This document shows positions 9,203-17,542 of a stretch of DNA of 64,000 bases, one piece after another. Location of the stretch: assembly GCA_025354165.1 (NCBI GenBank), contig JANXNI010000032.1:248001-312000 (forward strand), written 5' to 3'. The position numbers were made by a program, and so were the translations under genes. The stretch is from Burkholderiales bacterium. GTDB lineage: Bacteria; Pseudomonadota; Gammaproteobacteria; Burkholderiales; Casimicrobiaceae. A model generated the notes under the pieces. It worked only from the letters and a program-made list of their open reading frames with translations, was not told the DNA's origin and searched no databases. The first letter of the stretch is position 1, and every line of letters starts with the position of its first letter.

Positions 9203-9544
9203 TCAGCTTACGCACCACAGCAATCCATGCAGCGTTGCCATACCGATCACAAGCGAAATCAGCATGCCGCCGCGCCACCAGGCGTAAACGCCCGTGACCA
9301 ATGCTGCGACGATATGTGGCCAGCGAATCTGCATGTTGAATTCGCCCGCGTGCAGCAAAATCAGCGGCACAACGAGCGCCGCGAAGATCGCGGGAACGGC
9401 CAATTGCAGCGCACGATCGAATCTTGGCGGTAACTTTTTGCCCGCGAGCAAGCCGATGAACGAATAGCGAATGGCGAACGTCCCAATCGCCAGACCGACG
9501 ATTGCGAGCCAGCCGTCGACGGTGCCGAAGCTGCCCCAGTTCAT
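9203..9544 (-). CDS. azlD: AzlD-family branched-chain amino acid transport subunit
   Basis: This is a small, very hydrophobic membrane protein (113 residues from ATG 9544) with about four transmembrane stretches, such as WLAIVGLAIGTFAI and IFAALVVPLILL. AzlD proteins form an exporter of branched-chain amino acids (or azaleucine) with AzlC. The start codon overlaps the azlC stop as ATGA (9541-9544), which fixes the start and indicates translational coupling. The reading frame is open further upstream inside azlC, but that part looks non-coding in this frame. It is the last gene of the folA-azlC-azlD run. Confidence 0.9.
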   Translation of the reverse strand: MNWGSFGTVDGWLAIVGLAIGTFAIRYSFIGLLAGKKLPPRFDRALQLAVPAIFAALVVPLILLHAGEFNMQIRWPHIVAALVTGVYAWWRGGMLISLVIGMATLHGLLWCVS

Positions 9545-10284
9545 GGCGTCGCGCCCGAGGACATCGCGCGTTTTGCGAGCATCGTATCGACCAGCATGCC
9601 GACGCATGTCCCGAACACGCAGGCGGCGATGAGCCCCGTTTTCAGTGGCATCGCGTAGAGCAGAACACCCGCCACACCGCCCGCCATCGCCGCCAGAATT
9701 TGCCCACGTGACTTGAGCAGCGGCACTACCATCGCCACGAACGACAGCGGAATCGTGAATTCAAGCTGCCAGCTCGTCGGCAATTTCGCCCCCGCGAACG
9801 CACCAATCGCGTTCATGAGCACCCACCACGGCCACAGCGTGAACGCGCACCCGAGGTAGAACGCCAGCGGATGATCCATGTGTTCGCCGCGTTGATGCCG
9901 TGTTTCGTTCGAGATGAAGGTTTGATCGACCAGAAACGCCGCCCACAGCATGCGCTCCCTTCGCGTCGCCCCGGCGATACGTGACGAAATCGCAGCGCTG
10001 TAAACCGCCATGCGCAAATTCACCACGAGACCGGATAGCACCGCGATCATGAGCGGCGCACCGCCCTGCAAGAACTGCGTGAGCACCGCCTGCGAAGAAC
10101 CCGCAAACGCGAACGCAGCGAGCGCCACTGCACCCCATTCGCCGAGCCCTGCCTGTACGCCCGCCACGCCGCAGACGAGCCCGAACGGGACGTACGACGG
10201 AATCAGCGTCAGACATTCGAGGACGCCCGCGCGGAACGCGGCTCGCGAGGCGGCGCTAGCGGCTGCGCCGGTGTCGGCGGTCAT
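9541..10284 (-). CDS. azlC: AzlC-family branched-chain amino acid exporter subunit
   Basis: This is a 247-residue integral membrane protein of the AzlC family. The conserved opening LTLIPSYVPFGLVCGVAG is followed by several hydrophobic segments, including ALAAFAFAGSSQAVLTQFL and AVLSGLVVNLRMAVYSAA. With AzlD it exports branched-chain amino acids. Its ATG (10284) overlaps the folA stop codon by four bases (ATGA), and its own stop overlaps the azlD start in the same way, so the three genes form one coupled unit. No substrate-specific residues can be assigned from the sequence alone. Confidence 0.92.
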   Translation of the reverse strand: MTADTGAAASAASRAAFRAGVLECLTLIPSYVPFGLVCGVAGVQAGLGEWGAVALAAFAFAGSSQAVLTQFLQGGAPLMIAVLSGLVVNLRMAVYSAAISSRIAGATRRERMLWAAFLVDQTFISNETRHQRGEHMDHPLAFYLGCAFTLWPWWVLMNAIGAFAGAKLPTSWQLEFTIPLSFVAMVVPLLKSRGQILAAMAGGVAGVLLYAMPLKTGLIAACVFGTCVGMLVDTMLAKRAMSSGATP

Positions 10285-10796
10285 ACGCGCACGTAGTGAA
10301 CAAACGCGAAATTCACGTCATGACCGTTCGCCAGCAACGGCCCGCTATGCGACTCGCGCGACACTTCGCGAAACTCCGCACGATCCCAAGTCGGGAACGT
10401 CGTGTCGCCCTCAACATCGGCATTAATTTCAGTCAGATACAAATCATCCACCAAAGGCAAAGCGTCGCGATACATCGCATTACCTCCAATCACAAAAACT
10501 GGGGCCTCAGCGTGCGCCGGTAACGCCAACGCTTCCGCCAGCGAGCGCACGACGCGTACCCCATCGGGCACCACCAGTTGCTGCGACGAAACCACAACAT
10601 GTTCGCGATTCGGCAACGGCCTCGGGAACGATTCCCAGGTGCGCCGACCCATGATGATGCGTTTGCCCCACGTCATTTTTTTTAAGTATTTGAGATCGGC
10701 GGAAAGGTGCCACGGCATCGTACCGTCGCGTCCAATGACGCCGTTGGCAGCGACCGCAGCGATTAGCGCCAGGCGGGGCGAAGTGGAAATGCTCAT
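10281..10796 (-). CDS. folA: Dihydrofolate reductase
   Basis: This is a 171-residue dihydrofolate reductase (NADPH-dependent reduction of dihydrofolate to tetrahydrofolate, cytoplasmic). Family marks in order are LALIAAVAANGVIGRDGTMP (substrate pocket), WHLSADLKYLKKMT, GKRIIMGRRTWESF (NADPH-binding), VFVIGGNAMYRDAL and the C-terminal beta strands with TFPTWDRAEF. The length is normal. I chose ATG 10796 (MSISTSPRLALIA); the open frame runs to 10871, but the extra residues are not family-like. It overlaps azlC by 4 bases. No adjacent thyA is present in the window, although the pair is common elsewhere. Confidence 0.95.
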   Translation of the reverse strand: MSISTSPRLALIAAVAANGVIGRDGTMPWHLSADLKYLKKMTWGKRIIMGRRTWESFPRPLPNREHVVVSSQQLVVPDGVRVVRSLAEALALPAHAEAPVFVIGGNAMYRDALPLVDDLYLTEINADVEGDTTFPTWDRAEFREVSRESHSGPLLANGHDVNFAFVHYVRV

Positions 10797-10927
10797 GGCG
10801 AGATTGTATTGAGCCGGCGGGCAATCCGTTCGCCCGACCACAAATCGCAGCGGTGCGTCGAACTCCGTCACTACAAAACCGTCGACAACCCAGTATGCTT
10901 TGCCAATCGCAGCTTTCCTGAATTGCC

Positions 10928-11419
10928 ATGCCCGCCACTACCGACCTTTGCGACGCCCACGAAAACAAACTCGTCGACGGAACTTTACGCGTTCTCGCAA
11001 CGCATTTTCAGCGCTATGGCAAACACACAAGCTTCAGCGGTACGGTCAAAACGCTGAAGGTTTTCGAAGACAATTCGCTTGTGCGCAGTGCCGTCGAAAG
11101 CGCAGGTAATGGGCGCGTATTGGTGGTTGATGGCGCTGCCTCGATGCGCTGCGCATTGCTCGGCGGAAATCTCGGCAAGCTGGCTGAACAAAACGGCTGG
11201 GCGGGTGTGGTACTCAACGCGCCGATTCGCGATTCCGACGAGATTGATGCGTGCGCGATTGGCGTTCGTGCGCTGGGCACTTGCCCGGTAAAAAGCAAAA
11301 AGACGGGCGCTGGCAATTTCGATGTACGCCTTGCGTTTGGCGGTGTGACGATTAAGCCGGATGACTGGTGTTACACCGACCGCGATGGTGTTTTATTTTC
11401 TGATCTGGAGCTTTCATGA
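10928..11419 (+). CDS. rraA: RraA family protein (RNase E inhibitor / HMG aldolase fold)
   Basis: This is a 163-residue RraA-family protein. TTDLCDAHENKL at the N terminus, GGNLGKLAEQNGWAGVV and NAPIRDSDEI are typical. Family members either bind RNase E and damp its activity or act as class II 4-hydroxy-4-methyl-2-oxoglutarate/oxaloacetate aldolases; the Arg-Asp in IRD is the aldolase substrate/metal region and is present. Sequence alone does not decide the role. It starts a plus-strand operon: its stop overlaps the next hydrolase start (ATGA, 11416-11419). It is divergent from folA. Confidence 0.88.
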   Translation: MPATTDLCDAHENKLVDGTLRVLATHFQRYGKHTSFSGTVKTLKVFEDNSLVRSAVESAGNGRVLVVDGAASMRCALLGGNLGKLAEQNGWAGVVLNAPIRDSDEIDACAIGVRALGTCPVKSKKTGAGNFDVRLAFGGVTIKPDDWCYTDRDGVLFSDLELS

Positions 11420-12276
11420 TTCCTAAACCACATCGACGATCAAACGTTGCTTTTCCTGTTGACGGCGTGCTCAAGCACATGGCCGTGCACGAATGGGGCG
11501 ACGCGAAAAATTCTCGTGTCGTCGTTTGTGCGCATGGTCTGTCGCGCAACGGGCGAGATTTTGATGTGCTGGCCGATGCGCTGGCGAGCGACTATCGCGT
11601 GCTTTGTCCGGATGTGCCGGGACGCGGTGAGAGCGACTGGTTTGCCGGCGCCGATCACTACACGATCCCGAACTACATTCAGGCGATGAACGCGATGTTG
11701 ACCGAGTTTGGCGTGGGCACGTATGACTGGGTTGGCACCTCGATGGGTGGGCTGATTGGCATGGTAATGGCCGCTACGCCCGGTTCGCAAATGCGCCGTT
11801 TTGTGATCAACGACATCGGACCGGTAATTGAACGCGCGTCGCTGGATCGTATAGCAGGATACGTTGGCAAGACGCCGCTTTTCCCGACCTATATGTCGTT
11901 GTTCGATGCCGTGCAGCCGATCAATGCCACGTTTGGTCCGTTGACCGACGAACAGAAACATCACATGGTGAAGACCTCGGTTCAGGAACGCGCAGATGGT
12001 CAGTGGGAATTCAAGACCGATCCGAAAATTGGTGATGCCTTTCGTGCCGGTCTCAAGCAAACCGCAGCCGACATGTGGCCGTTGTGGGACACGATCAAAC
12101 AGCCAATACTGATACTGCGTGGCGTGAATTCTGACCTGTTGAGTGCGGCGACGCTTGAGAAGATGGTGGCGACGCATCCTGACGCGCGGGCGATCACGAT
12201 TGCCGACACGGGGCATGCGCCGATGATCATGGACGAGCCAACAATCAATGCCATCAAACAATTTTTGCTGCAATAA
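11416..12276 (+). CDS. Alpha/beta hydrolase
   Basis: This is a 286-residue alpha/beta hydrolase with a standard triad: nucleophile elbow GTSMGGLIG (Ser near residue 110), acid in the GVNSDLLS region, and His in ADTGHAPMI. The oxyanion area VVVCAHGLSRNGRDF and the PDVPGRGESDW segment place it with meta-cleavage-product hydrolase/esterase relatives, but the substrate is unknown. It is translationally coupled to rraA (4-base overlap) and followed after 3 bases by a flavin reductase gene. This operon context suggests a small catabolic or housekeeping unit. Confidence 0.88.
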   Translation: MIPKPHRRSNVAFPVDGVLKHMAVHEWGDAKNSRVVVCAHGLSRNGRDFDVLADALASDYRVLCPDVPGRGESDWFAGADHYTIPNYIQAMNAMLTEFGVGTYDWVGTSMGGLIGMVMAATPGSQMRRFVINDIGPVIERASLDRIAGYVGKTPLFPTYMSLFDAVQPINATFGPLTDEQKHHMVKTSVQERADGQWEFKTDPKIGDAFRAGLKQTAADMWPLWDTIKQPILILRGVNSDLLSAATLEKMVATHPDARAITIADTGHAPMIMDEPTINAIKQFLLQ

Positions 12277-12279
12277 AGC

Positions 12280-12948
12280 ATGAGCACGATTTCTTTATCG
12301 CCCAGCGATTTCACGCCTGATGAAATGTATCTGGTGCTGCGCGACGCGATCATTCCGCGGCCGATTGCGTGGGTGTCAAGCAATGACGCAAACGGCGTGA
12401 CTAACCTCGCGCCGTTTTCGTTTTTCAATGTGTGTTCTGCGACGCCGCCGATACTCGGTTTCAGTTGCGGGCCGCGCGGAGAGGATCGCAAGAACGAACA
12501 CTTTGAGTTGAAGGATACGTGGGCGAATATTCGTGAGACGAAAGAATTCGTTATCAATATTGTGCCCGAATTTCTGGCAGAGCCGATGGTACGTTCGAGC
12601 GATCCGCTGCCACATGGTGAGAGTGAATTTGCGCATGCCGGGCTGACGCCTGTTGCGTCTGTGCGTGTGAAGCCACCGCGTGTAGAGGGCGTGCCAATCG
12701 CGTACGAATGCGTGTTGCGTGAAGGCATTGCGCTCGGCCGCAGCACCTGGGTGATGGGTGAGGTCGTGCAGGTGCACATTGATGAGCGCGTGTATGTGGG
12801 CGAGAAACGCGGCCTCAATCACCGTATTGATGTGCTCAAGCATCTTGATCTGCGGCCCTATGCGCGGCTTGGCAGTAATTTTTACGCAAAGTTGCGTGAT
12901 ATTGAGACCCTGGAGCGGCGCGACGGTGGGCAGCTCGGCGGTACGTAG
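12280..12948 (+). CDS. Flavin reductase-like FMN-binding protein
   Basis: This 222-residue protein belongs to the flavin reductase-like (split-barrel FMN-binding) family. Characteristic stretches are RDAIIPRPIAWVSSNDANG, TNLAPFSFFNVCSATPP and TKEFVINIV. Members bind FMN and either reduce flavin for a partner oxygenase or act as flavoredoxins; no partner monooxygenase lies next to it. It is cytoplasmic, with no signal peptide. It starts 3 bases after the preceding hydrolase and ends 2 bases before the next gene, so it sits within the four-gene operon. Confidence 0.88.
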   Translation: MSTISLSPSDFTPDEMYLVLRDAIIPRPIAWVSSNDANGVTNLAPFSFFNVCSATPPILGFSCGPRGEDRKNEHFELKDTWANIRETKEFVINIVPEFLAEPMVRSSDPLPHGESEFAHAGLTPVASVRVKPPRVEGVPIAYECVLREGIALGRSTWVMGEVVQVHIDERVYVGEKRGLNHRIDVLKHLDLRPYARLGSNFYAKLRDIETLERRDGGQLGGT

Positions 12949-12950
12949 AC

Positions 12951-13859
12951 GTGAAGCTTCGCTGCAGCGTCATCGCGTTGTTCTTCGCATGCTTGAATGG
13001 AGGCGCAATGGCTGTCGATATTGATGCGTTGTGGGACTACGATCAACCGGGTATGAGCGAGCTGCGCTTTCGTGAGGCGCTGAAAGGTGAGTCCGGCGAT
13101 GACGCTTTGGAAATCGAAACGCAGATCGCGCGGACGCTCAGTCTGCGTCGCGAATTCAACAAAGCGCACACGCTGCTCGATACGATTGAGAAGCGGCTTT
13201 CGGAGAAAACGCGACCGACTGCACGCGTGCGCTATCTGCTGGAGCGCGGACGAACGTGGCGCTCGGCGGGCGATCCGGTGAAGGCTCGCCCGTTGTTTTT
13301 TGATGCGTGGCAGCTCGCGGATCGCGAGAAGATCACGCTGCTGGCGATTGATGCCGCACACATGCTCGGCATCGTCGATCCGCCCGAAGAAGCGATGCGC
13401 TGGAACGAGCGTGCGATGGCGCTCGCAATGTCCAGCAACGTGCCGCGCGCGCTGCGCTGGCGCGGTTCGCTCGCCAACAATATGGGCCACACCGAGCGCG
13501 AACGCGGCAATCTGGATGCTGCGATCAAATACTTCCGTGCATCGCTGACGGCGTTTCAGCTAACGCGCAGCGATTCGCAAATTCGCGTGGCGCAATGGCA
13601 GGTGGCGAATGTTTTGCGTTTGCAGAAAAAGTACGATGAAGCGCTGGCAATGCAGTTGCGACTGGAGAAGGACATGACCGAGGCGAATGCGCCGGACGGT
13701 TATGTGTATGAGGAGATCGCGGAGATTTATCTGGCTCAGAGCAAGCCGTCCGATGCCAAACCTTACTTCGCGAAAGCCGCGAGCGTGCTGGGCGCGGAAT
13801 CGTGGTTTGTTGAGAGTGAGAAGGCGCGATTTACTCGACTTCAGGAGCTTGCAAAGTAG
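12951..13859 (+). CDS. Secreted TPR-repeat protein
   Basis: This 302-residue protein has an N-terminal signal peptide (MKLRCSVIALFFACLNGGAM) and helical TPR-like pairs through the rest, for example ARTLSLRREFNKAHTLLD, NNMGHTERERGNLDAAIKYF and EEIAEIYLAQSKPSDAKPYF. It is probably periplasmic and a protein-binding scaffold; no catalytic motif was seen and no function can be named. The start is GTG at 12951, two bases after the preceding stop, and the gene ends the rraA operon. A 120-bp palindromic element starts 22 bases after its stop. Confidence 0.75.
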   Translation: MKLRCSVIALFFACLNGGAMAVDIDALWDYDQPGMSELRFREALKGESGDDALEIETQIARTLSLRREFNKAHTLLDTIEKRLSEKTRPTARVRYLLERGRTWRSAGDPVKARPLFFDAWQLADREKITLLAIDAAHMLGIVDPPEEAMRWNERAMALAMSSNVPRALRWRGSLANNMGHTERERGNLDAAIKYFRASLTAFQLTRSDSQIRVAQWQVANVLRLQKKYDEALAMQLRLEKDMTEANAPDGYVYEEIAEIYLAQSKPSDAKPYFAKAASVLGAESWFVESEKARFTRLQELAK

Positions 13860-13880
13860 GGCTCAATCTAATTGCGCCCT

Positions 13881-13998
13881 ACAGCTCTTTTACGAAATGA
13901 CCTGTGCATGTGGGCTATAGCTATGAAACGCCGCTTATCGACTTCCAGATAATTGCGCTTCTAGCCCATGTATAGTGGCGCTTTCATGCAAAAGCTGT
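13881..13998. repeat. 120-bp palindromic element, copy 2
   Basis: This is a 118-bp interrupted palindrome. The left arm (13881-13917) begins ACAGCT and ends in GTGGGCTA. The right arm (13962-13998) mirrors it, starting TAGCCCATG and ending AAAAGCTGT. The exact centre (13939.5) falls on TCGA (13938-13941). It sits between two convergent genes, 22 bases after the TPR gene stop and 15 bases before the acyl-CoA dehydrogenase stop. This copy has the best internal symmetry of the five. Confidence 0.75.
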
Positions 13999-14013
13999 AA
14001 AGGGAAAATTCCG

Positions 14014-15147
14014 TTACGCCGCTGCCAACAACGCATCTCCGTAGCGCGCCAGATGCCAGTCGCTGTCACCGAATGTCACGCTGATCATCGTCAGTCGCTT
14101 GAAGTAATGCGACGTGTTCAGCTCATGCGTGACGCCGATGCCGCCGTGCAGTTGCACCGCGTTCTGACCGACGAATCTGCAGGCTTGATTGATCGTTGTC
14201 TTCGCGCCGGAGATTGCTTTGGCGCGCGCAGCGGCATCTGGATTGTCCACGGCAGTCGCGGCCTCCAGCGCCATCGAACGCGACATTTCTACGTGCATCA
14301 ACATGTCCACGGCGCGGTGTTGCAACGCCTGATTGGTGCCCAGCGCACGACCGAATTGTTTGCGCGTTTTCAGATATTCGATGGTGATTTTTTGTAGCTC
14401 GGTCATCGCACCGACAGCTTCCGCGCAGAGCGCGGCGCAAGCCACGTCCAGCGCGTAATCAATCGCCGCTTGAGCTTTGCCACGTGTGCCGAGCAATGCG
14501 TCAGCACCCACAGTCACATTCGCAAATTCGATGTCGGCTCCGCGTTGCGCGTCCTGCATCGGGTACGCGTGACGCGTGACGCCTGCTGCGTTTGCGGGAA
14601 CGAGGAAGAGCGAAGCTTCGGCATCGCCCGGTACTTTCGCCGATACGATCAGCACATCCGCGCAGTCGCCACCGAGCACCGAAATCTTCTTGCCGCTCAA
14701 CACATAACCATCACCGTTCGGCGTTGCCGCCAGCGCAACCGATGCACGCTCATAGCGCTGCCCCGGCTCCGTGTGCGCAAATGCATAAAGCGTTTCGCCA
14801 CTGGCCAAACCTTCGCTCAGGCTCGTTCGTTGGGCCTCTGAGCCTGCCGCCTTGATCAGCGCCGCCGGCAGCACCACGCAGCCCAAATACGGCTCCAGTA
14901 CGAGACCTTTGCCGATCTGCTCCATCACCACCATCGTGTCGACGCCGCCACCGCCTAGACCGCCATCAGCCTCGGCAACAGGCAGCGCCATCAGGCCGAT
15001 TTCGGCGAGCTTATTCCAGTGCGCGCGCGACCAGCCTTCGGGCGAGCGAATGACCTTCCAGCGATCATCAAACGTGTAGTCACGTTCAAGAAATTTGCCG
15101 ATGGAATCTTTGAGTGCGGTTTGTTCTTCGGTCAGAGAAAAATTCAT
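14014..15147 (-). CDS. Acyl-CoA dehydrogenase (second of a pair)
   Basis: This is a 377-residue acyl-CoA dehydrogenase-fold flavoprotein. It has the N-terminal helical domain (MNFSLTEEQTALKDSIGKFL), a central beta domain (FAHTEPGQRYERASVAL, where FAD-contacting residues normally sit) and C-terminal helices with TRKQFGRALGTNQALQHR and VQLHGGIGVTHE. I could not place an obvious catalytic Glu, whereas its neighbour has a good candidate. Adjacent unequal dehydrogenase genes often encode heteromeric enzymes, as in steroid and dicarboxylate degradation, with only one catalytic subunit type. It starts 3 bases after the partner gene ends, in the same minus-strand operon. Confidence 0.88.
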   Translation of the reverse strand: MNFSLTEEQTALKDSIGKFLERDYTFDDRWKVIRSPEGWSRAHWNKLAEIGLMALPVAEADGGLGGGGVDTMVVMEQIGKGLVLEPYLGCVVLPAALIKAAGSEAQRTSLSEGLASGETLYAFAHTEPGQRYERASVALAATPNGDGYVLSGKKISVLGGDCADVLIVSAKVPGDAEASLFLVPANAAGVTRHAYPMQDAQRGADIEFANVTVGADALLGTRGKAQAAIDYALDVACAALCAEAVGAMTELQKITIEYLKTRKQFGRALGTNQALQHRAVDMLMHVEMSRSMALEAATAVDNPDAAARAKAISGAKTTINQACRFVGQNAVQLHGGIGVTHELNTSHYFKRLTMISVTFGDSDWHLARYGDALLAAA

Positions 15148-15150
15148 AAA

Positions 15151-16347
15151 TTACAGCCCCAGAACCAATTGCGTGATGATGTTGCGCTGAATTTCATTAG
15201 AGCCACCGTAGATCGATGTCTTTCTGAAATTAAAGTAATGACCCGTCGCATAGCGGAACGATTCGTCGGACAACCACGGAACATCCGCTGCTCCGTTATC
15301 ACCTTCGCGAACATACGGCAGTGCGGCAGGGCCAGCGGCCATCATCGTGAGCTCTGTCAGCACCTGCTGAATCTCAGAGCCCTTGATTTTCAGGAGCGAT
15401 GCTTCCGGCCCTGGCTGCCGCTTTTCGCGCTCGGCATCAAGCACGCGCAATAGCGTGATTTCCAGCGCGCGCAAATCGATTGCCACCTGCGCCAGACGGT
15501 CACGGAAACGCACGTCTTCGATCAACGGCCTGCCGTTCGCCAACGCCTTCCTGGCGACATTTTGCAGGCGCTTCACGATGCGTTTGCAACGACCGACACC
15601 GGCGATTCCGGTACGCTCGTGCGACAGCAAAAACTTCGCGTACGTCCAGCCTTTGTTCTCTTCGCCAACGCGGTTCGTGACCGGCACTTTCACGTCGTCG
15701 AACCATACCTCATTAACCTCATGTTCCTGATCGAGCATGATGATCGGGCGCACGGTGATGCCCGGCGTTTTCATGTCAATCAACAGGAACGAAATGCCCT
15801 CCTGTTGACGGCCTTCAGTCGACGTGCGCACGAGGCAAAAAATCCAGTCGGCGTGTTGCCCCAGCGTCGTCCAGGTCTTCTGACCGTTGACGATGTAATG
15901 ATCGCCCACTAGTTCGGCCTTGCACTTGACTGACGCGAGGTCAGAGCCCGATCCCGGTTCACTGTAACCTTGGCACCACCAGTTTTCGCCGGAGAGAATT
16001 TTTGGCAAGTGATAGTCCTGCTGCGCTTTGTTGCCAAAGTTCATGATGACCGGAGCCACCATGCGCAGACCAAACGGAATGAGCTGCGGTGCACCAGCGT
16101 CGGCAGTGACCTCATCAAAAATATGCTGCTGCGTAGCGTTCCAGCCGGTGCCGCCGAACTCTTTCGGCCAGCCGACACCGACCCAACCTTTTTTGTGCAG
16201 CGTGCGATGCCAGCCAAGGTAGTCTTCGCGGTCAAGACGCGAGCCTTCGAGCACTTTTCGGGCGACATGGGGGTCGAGATTGTCTCGGGTAAATTCCCGT
16301 ACCTCTTTTTCGAAAACCTGTTGCTCAGGTGAATGCCGTAAGTCCAT
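15151..16347 (-). CDS. Acyl-CoA dehydrogenase (first of a pair)
   Basis: This is a 398-residue acyl-CoA dehydrogenase with the full domain set: FEKEVREFTRDNLDPHV (N-terminal helices), WCQGYSEPGSGSDLASV and GQKTWTTLGQHADWIF (beta domain, FAD/substrate contacts), and C-terminal KTSIYGGSNEIQRNII. The Glu in LLSHERTGIAG is a candidate catalytic base for this subgroup. It opens the two-gene minus-strand unit with the other dehydrogenase 3 bases away. It is divergent from a nitronate-monooxygenase-like gene across a 68-base intergenic region. An alpha/beta-desaturation step in CoA-thioester degradation is the likely role. Confidence 0.9.
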   Translation of the reverse strand: MDLRHSPEQQVFEKEVREFTRDNLDPHVARKVLEGSRLDREDYLGWHRTLHKKGWVGVGWPKEFGGTGWNATQQHIFDEVTADAGAPQLIPFGLRMVAPVIMNFGNKAQQDYHLPKILSGENWWCQGYSEPGSGSDLASVKCKAELVGDHYIVNGQKTWTTLGQHADWIFCLVRTSTEGRQQEGISFLLIDMKTPGITVRPIIMLDQEHEVNEVWFDDVKVPVTNRVGEENKGWTYAKFLLSHERTGIAGVGRCKRIVKRLQNVARKALANGRPLIEDVRFRDRLAQVAIDLRALEITLLRVLDAEREKRQPGPEASLLKIKGSEIQQVLTELTMMAAGPAALPYVREGDNGAADVPWLSDESFRYATGHYFNFRKTSIYGGSNEIQRNIITQLVLGL

Positions 16348-16415
16348 AATTGCCTCAATTGCTCGACGTAATTTTTTGAATTTCAGTTAGCTCACAAGTG
16401 TAAGCAATCTTCTAT

Positions 16416-17387
16416 ATGTCTATACCCGCTTTTTTAGAGAATCAACTCAGTTTGCCCGTGATAGGGGCTCCGCTGTTCATCATTTCGCACCCGCCGCTAG
16501 TGCTGGCGCAGTGCATGGCGGGCGTGATCGGCGCGTTCCCTGCGCTCAATGCGCGACCGAAAGAGCAACTCGACGATTGGCTCGCCGAGCTCACTGAAAA
16601 GCTCGCCGCTGCGCGTACGGCTGAACCGAAAAGACGAATCGCGCCGTATGCTGTGAATCAGATCGTTCACGCTAGCAACGACCGCCTCGATCACGACATG
16701 CAGATGTGCGAAAAGTACAAAGCGCCGATGCTGATCACCAGCCTGCGCGCGCCTGGCGACGTGGTCAAACAGGCGCACGCGTGGGGCGGCATCGTGATGC
16801 ACGACGTGATTTCGGTTCGTCATGCAGAGAAGGCGTTGGAGGCAGGTGTGGACGGCCTGATCCTCGTGTGTGCGGGTGCCGGTGGGCACGCGGGTACGTT
16901 GTCGCCGTTTGCGCTGGTGCGCGAAGTGCGGCGTTTTTATAGCGGGCCGATTGCGTTGTCTGGCGCGATCGCGCACGGATCAAGCATCCTCGCGGCACAG
17001 GCGATGGGTGCCGACTTCGCGTACATGGGCACCCGCTTCATTGCGACACAGGAAGCGCGCGCAGTGGACGCCTACAAAGACGCGATTGTGAATTCCGCTG
17101 CGCAGGACATCATCTATTCGTCACTGTTCACCGGCATTCATGGTAACTACCTGAAAGCGTCGGTGAAGGCCGCAGGACTGGATCCGGACAACCTGCCAAG
17201 CGCTGACAAAACCTCCATGAATTTTGGTGGTGGCGCGGTGAAAGCGTGGAAGGATATTTGGGGCTCTGGACAAGGCGTTGGGCAGATGGATGATGTGCCG
17301 ACGACCGCGGTTCTGGTGGAACGATTGAAGGCGGAGTATCGCGAGGCTGTGGCAGCGCAAACGAGGAATACCGCGGCGTATGTTTAG
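16416..17387 (+). CDS. Nitronate monooxygenase family flavoprotein
   Basis: This is a 323-residue TIM-barrel FMN protein of the nitronate monooxygenase/2-nitropropane dioxygenase family. Visible hallmarks are LPVIGAPLFIISHP at the N terminus, VCAGAGGHAGTLSPFAL (phosphate-binding glycines and the catalytic His region) and AMGADFAYMGTRFIAT near the end of the barrel. Family members oxidise nitronates; several relatives encoded near acyl-CoA genes have unassigned oxidase or enoyl-reductase roles, so substrate and reaction remain open. It is divergent from the dehydrogenase pair, which suggests shared regulation. Confidence 0.88.
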   Translation: MSIPAFLENQLSLPVIGAPLFIISHPPLVLAQCMAGVIGAFPALNARPKEQLDDWLAELTEKLAAARTAEPKRRIAPYAVNQIVHASNDRLDHDMQMCEKYKAPMLITSLRAPGDVVKQAHAWGGIVMHDVISVRHAEKALEAGVDGLILVCAGAGGHAGTLSPFALVREVRRFYSGPIALSGAIAHGSSILAAQAMGADFAYMGTRFIATQEARAVDAYKDAIVNSAAQDIIYSSLFTGIHGNYLKASVKAAGLDPDNLPSADKTSMNFGGGAVKAWKDIWGSGQGVGQMDDVPTTAVLVERLKAEYREAVAAQTRNTAAYV

Positions 17388-17421
17388 CGTCTGCATTAGC
17401 TACCTACGCACCGGGAGGTGT

Positions 17422-17521
17422 CCCCTCGCTCCTTGCGGTAGAGGGCTAGGGCGAGGGGTTGGTTGCATTAGCGGCCATCTCTCATCGAGCCACCGTCACC
17501 CTCTCCCCTTAAAGGAGAGGG
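17422..17521. repeat. Paired hairpins in convergent intergenic region
   Basis: Two stem-loops lie between convergent gene ends. The first pairs CCCCTCGC (17422-17429) with GCGAGGGG (17451-17458). The second pairs CCCTCTCC (17499-17506) with GGAGAGGG (17514-17521) around a 7-base loop. C/G-rich elements of this look are common intergenic repeats in proteobacteria. They may also serve as bidirectional terminators, although no T-run follows. Confidence 0.55.
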
Positions 17522-17542
17522 GGCAGAATGCGCTCCAAACAA

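Noticed and set aside
11440-12273. A 277-residue minus-strand frame opposite the alpha/beta hydrolase
   Set aside because: It is dominated by His and Arg, has no domain, and mirrors a gene with a complete catalytic triad.
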